Assembly (NCBI GenBank): GCA_964293815.1
Contig: CAXYYC010000012.1
Span: 1 to 61,456, forward strand
DNA length: 61,456 bases
Reading direction: 5' to 3'
Origin: CTSOIL-112 sp964293815
GTDB taxonomy: Bacteria > Pseudomonadota > Gammaproteobacteria > Burkholderiales > Burkholderiaceae
Under the pieces are notes generated by a model. The model was not told the origin of the DNA and did no database searches. It worked only from the letters and a program-made list of their open reading frames with translations. A program made the translations under genes and the position numbers. This document shows positions 34,607 through 43,796 of the stretch, piece by piece (position 1 is the stretch's first letter; each line of letters starts with the position of its first letter).

Positions 34607-35392
34607 ATGAATGCTTCGAAGTGGAAAAATTATGTGATGACCGGCGCGATTTTGGCTTTGGGTTTGTTGACCGGCTGCAATGTGTCAGCAAAAAACGGGG
34701 ACGCGCAAAAGGCAAATACGAGTTCAACATCAGCCACGGAACAAGAGAAAAAAATCAAAACGGATCTTGAGCTGAAGGTCGAGAAGTTAGAGGTCAAATC
34801 GGTTCGTCAATTGCCCTACAGCGATTTATTCGAAGTGGTGTTGGCCAACAACGAAATCGTGTACACCAATGCTAAAACTGAGTTCACACTCATTGGCCAC
34901 ATGATCAATAATGCGGATATGTCGGACATGACACAAGCGCGTATGGATGAGCTATCTGTGGTGGATTTTAAAGCCTTACCATTTGCGCAGAGTTTCAAAC
35001 AAGTAAAAGGTGATGGCTCTCGCCAAATTGCGGTATTTGAGGATCCAAACTGCGGTTACTGCAAGGCATTTCGTCACACTTTGGAAAAGGTGAACAACAT
35101 AACCATCCACACCTTTGTGATCGATATTTTGGGGCCAAAATCCACCGCAGCGGCCAAGCAACTCCTCTGCGCCAAAGATCAAGGAGCTGCATGGGATAAC
35201 TGGATGCTGCATCAGCAACTACCCGATAATTCGGGTGATTGCGACACCTCGGTTTTGGATAAAAACAAAACCTTGGCGCAACAACTGGGCGTGACCGGCA
35301 CACCGACCATTATTTTTGAAAATGGCAAACGCATTCCCGGCGCGCCCGATCAAGCCAGCTTAGAAGAAATGTTGGCCGCATCCAAAAAATAA
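34607..35392 (+). CDS. dsbC: DsbC/DsbG-type thiol:disulfide interchange lipoprotein
   Basis: This 261-residue protein has a lipoprotein signal (lipobox LLTGC, Cys ~24), a charged linker, an N-terminal dimerisation domain (~60-120), and a thioredoxin-fold domain with the redox motif CGYC at 149-152 and cis-proline segment GVTGTPTIIF. A second cysteine pair (LLCAKD and GDCDTS) matches the structural disulfide of DsbC. It isomerises wrong disulfides in the periplasm. E. coli DsbC is soluble; the lipobox suggests anchoring. A TATAAT box lies about 70 bp upstream of the start. Confidence 0.88.
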   Translation: MNASKWKNYVMTGAILALGLLTGCNVSAKNGDAQKANTSSTSATEQEKKIKTDLELKVEKLEVKSVRQLPYSDLFEVVLANNEIVYTNAKTEFTLIGHMINNADMSDMTQARMDELSVVDFKALPFAQSFKQVKGDGSRQIAVFEDPNCGYCKAFRHTLEKVNNITIHTFVIDILGPKSTAAAKQLLCAKDQGAAWDNWMLHQQLPDNSGDCDTSVLDKNKTLAQQLGVTGTPTIIFENGKRIPGAPDQASLEEMLAASKK

Positions 35393-35409
35393 TTGTTACG
35401 ACATCGAAT

Positions 35410-35450
35410 AAAAAGGCAGTCGCGTATGAATGACGTAACTGCCTTTTTTA
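35410..35450 (+). terminator. terminator after dsbC
   Basis: AAAAAGGCAGT and ACTGCCTTTTT pair around a 17-nt loop, followed by more T. Confidence 0.85.
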
Positions 35451-35480
35451 TTTATTTCGAGCTAATTGACTCAACCACCG

Positions 35481-37190
35481 TCACGCCAATGCAACAATTT
35501 TTTGCCGCGCCTCATCCAGATTCGCGCACACATACGCATCGCCCAAATCATGAAGCCAACCGGTACGCGCCAACATTTCTAATGGCTGCTCACGCAAGCC
35601 GTAAACATAAATCGGCACACCTTTCTCCTGATACATCTCCAGCAATTCATTAAGCGACTCTGCACCCGACGAGTCCACATAAATCACACCAGAAAAATCC
35701 AGTACCAAAGCACGTTTGGGAATATCCAACTGCAACTGATCAATCAATTTCACCGCGCCGAAAAACAAAGTGCCCACCAAGCGGCGCGCCTTCACACCCT
35801 CAGCTTGCTCGCCCCACTCAGACACATCAATCTGATCCTCGGTAGACAAATACGACACGCGGTAAATCAGGGTGAAACACGCAGCCAAAATGCCAACCTC
35901 AACCGCCGCCGTCAAATCCACCACCACCGTCAAAATAAACACCGCCAACAAAATAAATCGATACGTCATGCGATAACTTCTCAGCCGTGCAAACTCATGC
36001 CACTCACCCATATTGTAGGCAACAAACATCAAAATCGCTGACAACGCTGCCAATGGAATGTACTGTGCCAATGGCGCAGCGACCAGCACCACGACCAATA
36101 AAACCAAGGCATGAATTACCCCAGACACAGGACTGGTTGCACCATTTTTAATATTCGTCACCGTCCGTGCGATCGTGCCTGTAGCCGGCATTCCACCGAA
36201 AAATGGCACCACCATATTCGCAAAACCTTGCGCGAGCAATTCCTGATTCGAATCGTGTTTATCCTTAATCATATTATCAGCCACGCGCGCGCACAACAAT
36301 GACTCAATCGCACCCAGCACTGCCAACGTCGCGGCTGGCGCCACCAGCCCCTTCATCGCCTCCCAGATCACGGGCAAACTCCAGCCACCGTCCGCCGCAT
36401 GTGGCAACGGAATCGTGAATGATGGCAAGCCCTGAGGAATCCCGCCGAAACGCGAGCCGATGGTCTCCACATCCAGATGAAACATCTGCGCCAAAATCGT
36501 CGCCACCAGTAATGCAATGATCGAACCCGGTGTCGTACTGCGAATACGATGAAACATTGACGATGCGCCCTGCGCATTTTGTCCGCCACTTGGCTGAGTA
36601 CTTTTCTGCCACAAAATAATTATTGCCAAGGACAACAAGGCCAAAAACAGCGCCTGCGGATTCCACGTTGGCAAAGCATTCCACAAGGTATGCAACAACG
36701 CAAAAAACTCCGCCGGTGTTTTGCCCTCAATTTGTAGACCCAAAAAATCCTTGATCTGCGAAATCCCGATCAGCACCGCAATCCCGTTGGTAAAGCCGAT
36801 AATCACGGCCACCGGAATGAATTTAATCAAAATCCCCATGCGGAAAAAACCCATCGCCCACAGCATGATGCCCGACATAAACGTCGCCAACAGCAAACCA
36901 CCCACACCATAGCGCTCCACAATCCCGTACACAATCACGATAAACGCACCCGCCGGCCCGCCAATCTGCACGCGCGAACCACTGAACAACGAAATCAAAA
37001 AACCCGCAATGATCGCCGTGAAAATACCGGTTTCCGGTTTCAGCCCCGACGCAATCGCAAACGCCATCGCCAAAGGCAAAGCCACAATCGCCACGGTCGT
37101 GCCCGCGCCCAAATCCTTAATCAAGCGCTCGGTGTTATACCCGTGCATAATTTCGTAAATTTTCGGATTAAATTTAGTGGTGACTTTCAT
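35481..37190 (-). CDS. SulP family anion transporter with STAS domain
   Basis: This 569-residue protein has a membrane region of about 12 helices starting near residue 25 (LGAGTTVAIVALPLAMAFAIASG, family signature) and a cytoplasmic STAS domain from about residue 450 (ALVLDFSGVIYVDSSGAESL). SulP proteins carry sulfate, bicarbonate or dicarboxylates. The bacterial substrate cannot be told from sequence here, and there are no sulfate assimilation genes nearby. It stands alone between convergent dsbC and the divergent racemase gene; the ribosome site is weak. Confidence 0.88.
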   Translation of the reverse strand: MKVTTKFNPKIYEIMHGYNTERLIKDLGAGTTVAIVALPLAMAFAIASGLKPETGIFTAIIAGFLISLFSGSRVQIGGPAGAFIVIVYGIVERYGVGGLLLATFMSGIMLWAMGFFRMGILIKFIPVAVIIGFTNGIAVLIGISQIKDFLGLQIEGKTPAEFFALLHTLWNALPTWNPQALFLALLSLAIIILWQKSTQPSGGQNAQGASSMFHRIRSTTPGSIIALLVATILAQMFHLDVETIGSRFGGIPQGLPSFTIPLPHAADGGWSLPVIWEAMKGLVAPAATLAVLGAIESLLCARVADNMIKDKHDSNQELLAQGFANMVVPFFGGMPATGTIARTVTNIKNGATSPVSGVIHALVLLVVVLVAAPLAQYIPLAALSAILMFVAYNMGEWHEFARLRSYRMTYRFILLAVFILTVVVDLTAAVEVGILAACFTLIYRVSYLSTEDQIDVSEWGEQAEGVKARRLVGTLFFGAVKLIDQLQLDIPKRALVLDFSGVIYVDSSGAESLNELLEMYQEKGVPIYVYGLREQPLEMLARTGWLHDLGDAYVCANLDEARQKIVALA

Positions 37191-37446
37191 ACAAACAGCA
37201 TCTCGCTCTCTGCACCGTCTGAGTCAACGGTGTGGGTTATTGGTCAAATACGATGATTATATGCCCGCGCACCAGACAATTAAACACTTTTCTCTGTCTT
37301 AGTACCAATCACCCAGCCCTTTGACCCGCCATTGAAGCAACGCCAACAAAATCCCACCACAAGCCGATCAAAATCCATTACGCTTATTTCACCAATCCAA
37401 CCGGTTTGGCCCCAATAACAGTTCTGACTATTCTGGGAGACAAATA

Positions 37447-38697
37447 ATGAAGCACTCTGTCAAATATATGGTTCTTTGTATTGCAGCAGCCTTTGCCACA
37501 CCCACATTTTCAGCGCCAATGCTGGATGCACACCCCACCCCAAGCAGTGCGCTTGCGCAGCAGAAAGTCAACGCTTGGTTAGAAATCGACACCAAGGCAT
37601 TTGAGCAAAACATCGCCACCTTGCAAAGTCAATTACAGGGGCAATCAAAAATCTGTGCGGTGATGAAAGCCGACGCCTATGGCAACGGTATCGCCCTGCT
37701 GATGCCCAGCGTCATCAAAATGCGCGTCCCCTGCGTCGCCATTGCCAGTAACGAGGAAGCTCGCGTCGTGCGCGCTTCCGGCTATAAAGGGCAAATCATG
37801 CGCGTGCGCACAGCCACGTTGCATGAAATCCGCGACGGCATGAAATACAATATGGAAGAACTCATCGGCAATCCCGAACTGGCCGCCACAGTCAGCGATA
37901 TGGCGCGCAAACAAGGAAAAACCGTGCGCTATCATTTGGCGCTCAACTCAGCCGGCATGAGCCGCAATGGCTTGGATTTGAGCACCGAAGCAGGCCAACA
38001 AGCGGCATTAGCCATTACCCGCCTACCCAACCTCAAAATCACCGGCATCATGACCCATTTTCCGGTAGAGGAAAAAGCCGATGTTGAAAAAGGCTTGGCG
38101 GCATTCAAATCCGAAACCGCTTGGCTGATCCAAACTGCGAAATTAGACCGCAGCAAATTAACCCTACACACAGCCAACTCCTTCGCCACCTTGGCCGTGC
38201 CTGAAGCGCGCATGGATATGGTGCGCCCGGGCGGTTTACTGTACGGCGACACCATACCGGAGCACACCGAGTACAAAAAAATCATGGCATTCAAAACCAA
38301 TGTCGCCAGCATCAACAGCTATCCGAAAGGCAACACCGTCGGCTACGACCGCACCTTCACCTTGACGCGCGACTCGCGCTTGGCCAATCTGCCGATGGGC
38401 TACTCCGACGGCTATCGCCGCGTATTCACCAACAAAGGCCACGTCCTGATTCGCGGACATCGGGTTCCGGTGGTGGGTAAAGTCTCGATGAACACCACCA
38501 TGGTTGATATCACCGATTTTCCGGACATCAGCGCAGGCGATGAAGTGGTGCTCTACGGCAGTCAAAACGGGGCTGAAATCACGCAAAGCGAGGTCGAGGA
38601 CATCAATGGTGCGCTATTGGCCGATCTGTACACCGTTTGGGGCAACTCGAACCCGCGCATTGCCAAACCCGCACAGAATCCAAACACCAAAAAATGA
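37447..38697 (+). CDS. alr: periplasmic alanine / broad-specificity amino-acid racemase
   Basis: This 416-residue PLP racemase has a signal peptide (cleavage near AFATPTFSA, ~24). The PLP lysine is in AVMKADAYGNG (~74), which is the Bsr-type variant; housekeeping Alr usually has KANAYGHG. Other family segments are HLALNSAGMSRNG, HTANSFATLA, RPGGLLYGD and the catalytic tyrosine region VGYDRTFTLTRDS. Periplasmic broad-specificity racemases make D-amino acids that enter or signal to peptidoglycan. The export signal and lysine motif favour Bsr over cytoplasmic Alr. The gene ends at a strong terminator. Confidence 0.85.
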   Translation: MKHSVKYMVLCIAAAFATPTFSAPMLDAHPTPSSALAQQKVNAWLEIDTKAFEQNIATLQSQLQGQSKICAVMKADAYGNGIALLMPSVIKMRVPCVAIASNEEARVVRASGYKGQIMRVRTATLHEIRDGMKYNMEELIGNPELAATVSDMARKQGKTVRYHLALNSAGMSRNGLDLSTEAGQQAALAITRLPNLKITGIMTHFPVEEKADVEKGLAAFKSETAWLIQTAKLDRSKLTLHTANSFATLAVPEARMDMVRPGGLLYGDTIPEHTEYKKIMAFKTNVASINSYPKGNTVGYDRTFTLTRDSRLANLPMGYSDGYRRVFTNKGHVLIRGHRVPVVGKVSMNTTMVDITDFPDISAGDEVVLYGSQNGAEITQSEVEDINGALLADLYTVWGNSNPRIAKPAQNPNTKK

Positions 38698-38717
38698 TGG
38701 CTCTGTACTAAGCGCCC

Positions 38718-38748
38718 AAAAAAATCCACCGATTCGGTGGATTTTTTT
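38718..38748. terminator. bidirectional terminator between the racemase gene and a small exported protein gene
   Basis: An A-run, CCACCG, the loop ATT, CGGTGG and a T-run make a symmetrical hairpin that can stop transcription from both convergent genes. Confidence 0.88.
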
Positions 38749-38767
38749 GTGAAGGCTAGACCCACCA

Positions 38768-39079
38768 TCAAGGCGCTGGCGGTACAGGTGCGTGTGCTGG
38801 CACAGGTGCAGACGATTGAGGACGCGGTGCGACAGCAGAACGCTGATTGCGTTTAGCCGATTTAACCGGTTTGGCTTTCTTCTTCATCGGCGCCGCCTTC
38901 TTCGCTGGCTGATCCATACCGCACTGCGCTTGGACTTGAGAACAACCCGCATCCGCATGGGCAACCGCCGGTTGAGCCTTGACCGGTGCAGGGTGCGCGC
39001 CTACTTGAGCAAAGGCAGTTGCAGAAAACAGTAAACCACTCGATACAGCCATAGTGGCCAAGAAAGTTGATAACTTCAT
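38768..39079 (-). CDS. small exported Lys/Ala/Pro-rich protein of unknown function
   Basis: This 103-residue protein has a clear signal peptide (hydrophobic TFLATMAVSSGLLFSATAFA, cleavage AFA-QV near residue 24). The mature part has two cysteines (GCSQVQAQCG), a lysine-rich stretch (AKKAAPMKKKAKPVKSAKR) and a proline-rich end. It is preceded by a strong GAGGAG site. No domain is recognised. It resembles other small basic periplasmic proteins of betaproteobacteria in composition only. Confidence 0.7.
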   Translation of the reverse strand: MKLSTFLATMAVSSGLLFSATAFAQVGAHPAPVKAQPAVAHADAGCSQVQAQCGMDQPAKKAAPMKKKAKPVKSAKRNQRSAVAPRPQSSAPVPAHAPVPPAP

Positions 39080-39256
39080 ATTAAAACTCCTCTAAAAAAT
39101 GATTGCATACACAGCGCTTCACAACCTGAAACGCCAACGACACGGCCATCATGCCAGTTTTTTGATCCGATGACAGCAAAACGCCCGAATCTTTACATAA
39201 CTTTACGCACTCGATACAAAGCCATAAAGATTCAGCCAAACACCCCACAAAACCCT

Positions 39257-39298
39257 TATAATATCGGCACTTATCCACGGTGATATCCGTGGTTTTTT
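39257..39298 (+). promoter_or_regulatory. valS leader: -10 box and terminator-like hairpin
   Basis: TATAAT at 39257-39262 is followed by a perfect hairpin CCACGG/CCGTGG (39275-39280, 39287-39292; loop TGATAT) and six T, all within 32 bp of the valS start. No plus-strand gene lies just upstream that would need a terminator, so this looks like a leader attenuator. The -35 box is poor. Confidence 0.55.
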
Positions 39299-39329
39299 AA
39301 TTGAAAAACATCATCAGCAAACATTCATC

Positions 39330-42296
39330 ATGAGCACGACCTCGCACACACCGAAACTCGACGCACTCGCCAAATCCTTTGAACCCGCCCCGATTGAATC
39401 GCACTGGCGTCCCCTGTGGGAAGCGCGCGGCTATGGCAACACCACCGTCCACAGCGACAAAGAAGCCTACAGTATTTTCCTACCGCCACCGAATGTCACC
39501 GGCACGCTGCACATGGGGCACGCATTCAACCAAACCGTGATGGACGCCTGTATGCGCCATGCGCGTATGAGTGGCAAAGACGCCGCATGGATTCCGGGTA
39601 CCGACCACGCAGGGATTGCGACGCAAATCGTGGTGGAGCGTCAGCTCGCCGCGCAAGGCGTGAATCGCCACGACCTCGGCCGCGACGCCTTCACGAAAAA
39701 AGTGTGGGAGTGGAAAGAACAATCAGGCAACATCATCAGCCAACAAATCCGCCGTATGGGTTCGTCCATCGACTGGTCGCGCGAATACTTCACCATGGAC
39801 GAAAAAATGTCCAAAGCCGTGACCGAAGTCTTCGTGCGTCTGTATGAAGACGGCCTGATCTATCGCGGTAAGCGCTTGGTCAACTGGGACCCCGTACTCG
39901 GCACGGCGGTGTCCGATCTCGAAGTCGAAACCGTTGAAGTGGACGGCCAAATGTGGCACATCAACTACCCATTCGTTGATGGCGCACAAACCATCACTGA
40001 CAAAGATGGACACAGCGAAACATGGAGCGGCATCACCATCGCCACCACACGCCCAGAAACTTTACTCGGCGATATGGCGATCTGCGTACACCCTGACGAC
40101 GTGCGTTACCAATCACTCATTGGCAAGCAAGTCGTATTGCCGCTGTGCAACCGCACCATACCGATTATTGCCGACGAATACGCCGACCCTGAGTTTGGTA
40201 CCGGCGCGTTGAAAATCACCCCAGCGCATGATTTCAACGACTACGCAGTTGGCGTGCGTCACGGTTTGGAACTGCTGTCCATCATGAATTTGGACGCGAC
40301 CATCAACGCCAATGCACCCGAAGCCTATCGCGGCATGGAACGTTTTGCCGCACGCAAACAAATTGTTGAAGACTTAAAGCAACAAGGTTTACTCGTCAAA
40401 GTCGCGCCACACAAACTCATGCAACCGAAATCCGACCGCACCGGCGTGGTGATTGAGCCCATGCTCACCGATCAATGGTTCATGGATTTGACGCAAAAAG
40501 GCAAAGCCGCCATCGTTGAACCCGCTCTGAGCGCGGTTAAAAATGGCGAGATCAAACTGATTCCAGAGAACTGGAACAGCACCTACAACCACTGGCTCGA
40601 AAATATCCAAGACTGGTGCATTTCGCGCCAACTGTGGTGGGGACATCAAATTCCCGCATGGTATGGCGAAGCAGGCGAAGTCTTCGTCGCCCGCACCGAG
40701 GCCGAGGCGCACGCACAGGCCAAAGCCGCTGGCTACACGGGTGCATTGCGCCGCGAAGACGACGTGCTCGACACATGGTTCTCCTCCGCGCTCGTGCCGT
40801 TCTCCTCACTTGGCTGGCCTGAGCAAACGCCTGATTTAACGCATTTCCTGCCGTCCTCCGTACTCGTGACTGGCTACGACATCATTTTTTTCTGGGTCGC
40901 ACGCATGGTGATGATGACGAAATATTTCACCGGCAAAGTACCGTTCAAATCGGTTTATGTCCACGGACTGATCCGCGATGCGGAAGGCAAAAAAATGTCC
41001 AAATCCGAGGGCAATGTGCTTGACCCTGTGGATTTGATTGATGGTATTGAACTTGCGCCGCTATTGGACAAACGCACCACCGGCCTGCGCCGTCCCGAAA
41101 CCGCGCCGCAGGTACGCAAAGCGACCGAAAAAGAATTCCCGAACGGCATCCCTGCCTACGGCACAGATGCGTTGCGCTTCACTTTCGCCTCGCTCGCGAC
41201 GCAGGGGCGCAGTATCAACTTCGACTCCAAACGTTGCGAAGGCTACCGCAATTTCTGCAATAAACTGTGGAACGCCACACGTTTTGTACTGATGAATTGC
41301 GAAGGGCAAGACTGCGGTGTCAATCAGCCCGCGCGCAGTCAAACCGCACCGCACATCGACATTGACCCATCCGAAAATCAAGCAGTCAATAACGAAATCA
41401 GCGAATTCGTCGCCGAAGCGACGTTTGAAGATATGAACAACGGCTACCTCGACTATTCGCCTGTGGATCGCTGGATCATCAACGAATTACAGCGCGTCGA
41501 GGCCGAGGTCAATAAACTCTTCCCCGAGTATCGCCTTGATTTGATCGCGCAGCACCTCTACCAATTTGTCTGGAACAGCTACTGCGACTGGTACGTCGAG
41601 TTGGCTAAAGTCGCTTTACAAAACGGCACAGTGGCGCAACAACGCGCTACGCGCCGCACACTCCTGCGCGTACTCGAAGCCACTTTGCGCCTGATGCACC
41701 CGATCATGCCATTCATCACCGAAGAACTCTGGCAAACCGTGGCAGAATTGGCGAACAAAAAGCGCGCCGAATCGATCATGCTCGCCGCCTATCCGCAAGC
41801 GGAACCTGCGAAAATCCGCCCTGAGGCCGACGCGTGGATGAACGAGTTGCAAGGGCTGATTGATGCCACACGCAACCTGCGCGGCGAAATGAACCTCTCG
41901 CCCGCACAAAAAGCGCCGCTGTTCATCGCCGCAGACACGGCACAGCAAGCCAAACTGCGCGCATTCGCACCGTATCTGAAAACCCTCGCGAAGCTCTCCG
42001 AAGTCACCGTCGGCGAAACCCTGCCCGAAGCAATCGGCGCGCCGGTGCAAGTGGTTGGCGACATCTCATTGATGCTCAAAGTGGAAATCGACGTGAAAGC
42101 CGAACGCGAACGGTTGAGCAAAGAAATCGCCCGATTGCAAGGCGAAATTGCCAAAGCCAACGGCAAACTCTCGAACGAAAACTTTGTCGCCAAAGCACCA
42201 CCTGCGGTGATTGAGCAAGAGAAAAAACGCGTCGCAGAGTTTGGCGGCACGCTGGAGAAATTGCAAGCTCAGTTGGATGCGCTAAACGAAATATAA
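39330..42296 (+). CDS. valS: valine-tRNA ligase
   Basis: This 988-residue class I synthetase has the HIGH motif as HMGH (61-64), the CP1 editing domain with TTRPETLLGDMAI, the KMSKS motif (GKKMSKSEGN, ~555), an anticodon-binding domain and a C-terminal coiled coil (~915-985) rich in Lys/Glu/Leu. It charges tRNA-Val in the cytoplasm. Length is typical of betaproteobacteria. The transcript leader holds a terminator-like hairpin. Confidence 0.97.
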   Translation: MSTTSHTPKLDALAKSFEPAPIESHWRPLWEARGYGNTTVHSDKEAYSIFLPPPNVTGTLHMGHAFNQTVMDACMRHARMSGKDAAWIPGTDHAGIATQIVVERQLAAQGVNRHDLGRDAFTKKVWEWKEQSGNIISQQIRRMGSSIDWSREYFTMDEKMSKAVTEVFVRLYEDGLIYRGKRLVNWDPVLGTAVSDLEVETVEVDGQMWHINYPFVDGAQTITDKDGHSETWSGITIATTRPETLLGDMAICVHPDDVRYQSLIGKQVVLPLCNRTIPIIADEYADPEFGTGALKITPAHDFNDYAVGVRHGLELLSIMNLDATINANAPEAYRGMERFAARKQIVEDLKQQGLLVKVAPHKLMQPKSDRTGVVIEPMLTDQWFMDLTQKGKAAIVEPALSAVKNGEIKLIPENWNSTYNHWLENIQDWCISRQLWWGHQIPAWYGEAGEVFVARTEAEAHAQAKAAGYTGALRREDDVLDTWFSSALVPFSSLGWPEQTPDLTHFLPSSVLVTGYDIIFFWVARMVMMTKYFTGKVPFKSVYVHGLIRDAEGKKMSKSEGNVLDPVDLIDGIELAPLLDKRTTGLRRPETAPQVRKATEKEFPNGIPAYGTDALRFTFASLATQGRSINFDSKRCEGYRNFCNKLWNATRFVLMNCEGQDCGVNQPARSQTAPHIDIDPSENQAVNNEISEFVAEATFEDMNNGYLDYSPVDRWIINELQRVEAEVNKLFPEYRLDLIAQHLYQFVWNSYCDWYVELAKVALQNGTVAQQRATRRTLLRVLEATLRLMHPIMPFITEELWQTVAELANKKRAESIMLAAYPQAEPAKIRPEADAWMNELQGLIDATRNLRGEMNLSPAQKAPLFIAADTAQQAKLRAFAPYLKTLAKLSEVTVGETLPEAIGAPVQVVGDISLMLKVEIDVKAERERLSKEIARLQGEIAKANGKLSNENFVAKAPPAVIEQEKKRVAEFGGTLEKLQAQLDALNEI

Positions 42297-42345
42297 ATCT
42301 ACAAAACACCTTTATAAGCTTTTTCTCTACATGATGAGGGACAAC

Positions 42346-43794
42346 ATGAAAATTTCATCAAAGAATTTAAAAGTCAAAGATTTGGTCTTAGACTTAAATA
42401 ACTATCGAACCGTTCCTCAATCAAGTGAGTCTGATATGATTAATGCAATGATTGCAGTTAAGCCCGATCGTTTTTATGCTGTTTTAGAAAGCCTATTATC
42501 CGATGGTTATTTACCAACAGAAAACATTGTAGCTTTGCAAACAGGCGATAAGAATGTTGTTAAAGAAGGTAACAGGCGAGTGGGAGCACTTAAAATTCTA
42601 CACGGGCTCTGTCCTCTGGGAACATTATCTATTGCAATTCCTTTTGACATCAAAGAAAAAATAAACAATGTTTCAGACACATGGAAAAAGGACAACTCAG
42701 TAATCCCATGCGTTGTTTATCCAGAGGCAGAACGGAATGCTGTTGACAAAATCGTATCGCTGACCCATGGCAAAGGAGAAAAAGCCCAACGAGATGATTG
42801 GACATCAGTAGCCCGTGCTCGTCACAATAGGGAAGAAAATAATAGATCAGAATTAGGTTTAGACTTATTGGAAAAATATTTAGTCCAGGGACTGAATTTA
42901 AATGGGAATCAAAAACTTCTATGGGCTGGTGATTATCCATTAACTGTTCTAGATGAAACTCTAACAAAATTACCCAACAGGCTAAATCTAACTAGTAAGG
43001 AAGAATTAGTAAATTTATATCCAAACATCCCGCAAAGGAATGATGTAGAGAAATTATTACTCGAAATTGGCGGAGGAAATTTTGGTTTTCAACAGCTAAG
43101 ATCCAAAGAATCTCCAGACTCATTGGAACGATGTTACAAACTTGCTATTCCTATAACCCCACCAACCACCAGCGATCCGTCATCTGTCACCCACTCCTCT
43201 GGTGACAGTGCTTCTTCTGGTAAGGGCACCTCCTCTGATGAATCATCTTCCTCTAGCGGAGCTTCCTCCTCTGCTAGTGGGACATCTTCCAGTATTTCAA
43301 GCTCTACTCCTTCTGTTCGCTCTTCTAGCAAGACGCAACAAATTAACACCCAAGCTCATGCACGAAAACTGTTAAGAAAATTAACACCTAAGGGCTTAGA
43401 AGGGGCTAAGGTTTTAATGCTGAAAAACGAAATGCTATCACTCGATATAAAAAAGAACCCACTGGCTTTTTGTTTCTTACTAAGGGCATGCTTTGAAGTG
43501 TCTGCAAAAAAATATTGTTCTGAAAATCAAATTAGACAGAAAAATAATAATGGTATGGATCTAACGTTATTGGAACTATTAAAAGCTGCGTATGATCGTA
43601 TTATTAATAATGACTCAAAACACCCCAAAGTTAAAATTTTGTACAGCGCTATGTCAGAATTAGTAAAACCTCATGGTGTTTTATCTGCACTTTCAATGAA
43701 CCAATTAATTCACAATCCACATTTTGTGATCTCAGAAAATGATGCTTGTATTGCATTCCACAATCTATATCCCTTATTAGAAGAGCTAAATTAA
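42346..43794 (+). CDS. ParB-like N-terminal domain protein of unknown function
   Basis: This 482-residue protein is not a partition ParB. Residues ~5-85 look like a ParB/sulfiredoxin fold: LVLDLNNYR at the start and KEGNRRVGALKIL in place of the ParB box (GERR-like). A serine-rich linker occupies ~275-330. The C-terminal ~150 residues are predicted helical and contain CFLLRACFEVSAKKY and LIHNPHFVISEND, which reminds me of HEPN-like helical domains; that is only an impression. GAGGG lies about 6 nt before the ATG at 42346. DNA is visibly AT-richer than the neighbours. It is coupled to a D12-class methyltransferase gene 2 bp downstream, which suggests a modification, defence or phage-derived module. 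Confidence 0.65.
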   Translation: MKISSKNLKVKDLVLDLNNYRTVPQSSESDMINAMIAVKPDRFYAVLESLLSDGYLPTENIVALQTGDKNVVKEGNRRVGALKILHGLCPLGTLSIAIPFDIKEKINNVSDTWKKDNSVIPCVVYPEAERNAVDKIVSLTHGKGEKAQRDDWTSVARARHNREENNRSELGLDLLEKYLVQGLNLNGNQKLLWAGDYPLTVLDETLTKLPNRLNLTSKEELVNLYPNIPQRNDVEKLLLEIGGGNFGFQQLRSKESPDSLERCYKLAIPITPPTTSDPSSVTHSSGDSASSGKGTSSDESSSSSGASSSASGTSSSISSSTPSVRSSSKTQQINTQAHARKLLRKLTPKGLEGAKVLMLKNEMLSLDIKKNPLAFCFLLRACFEVSAKKYCSENQIRQKNNNGMDLTLLELLKAAYDRIINNDSKHPKVKILYSAMSELVKPHGVLSALSMNQLIHNPHFVISENDACIAFHNLYPLLEELN

Positions 43795-43796
43795 TC

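Noticed and set aside
37191..37446. Riboswitch in the gap between the SulP gene and the racemase gene
   Set aside because: No conserved riboswitch core recognised; sequence looks like ordinary divergent promoter DNA.
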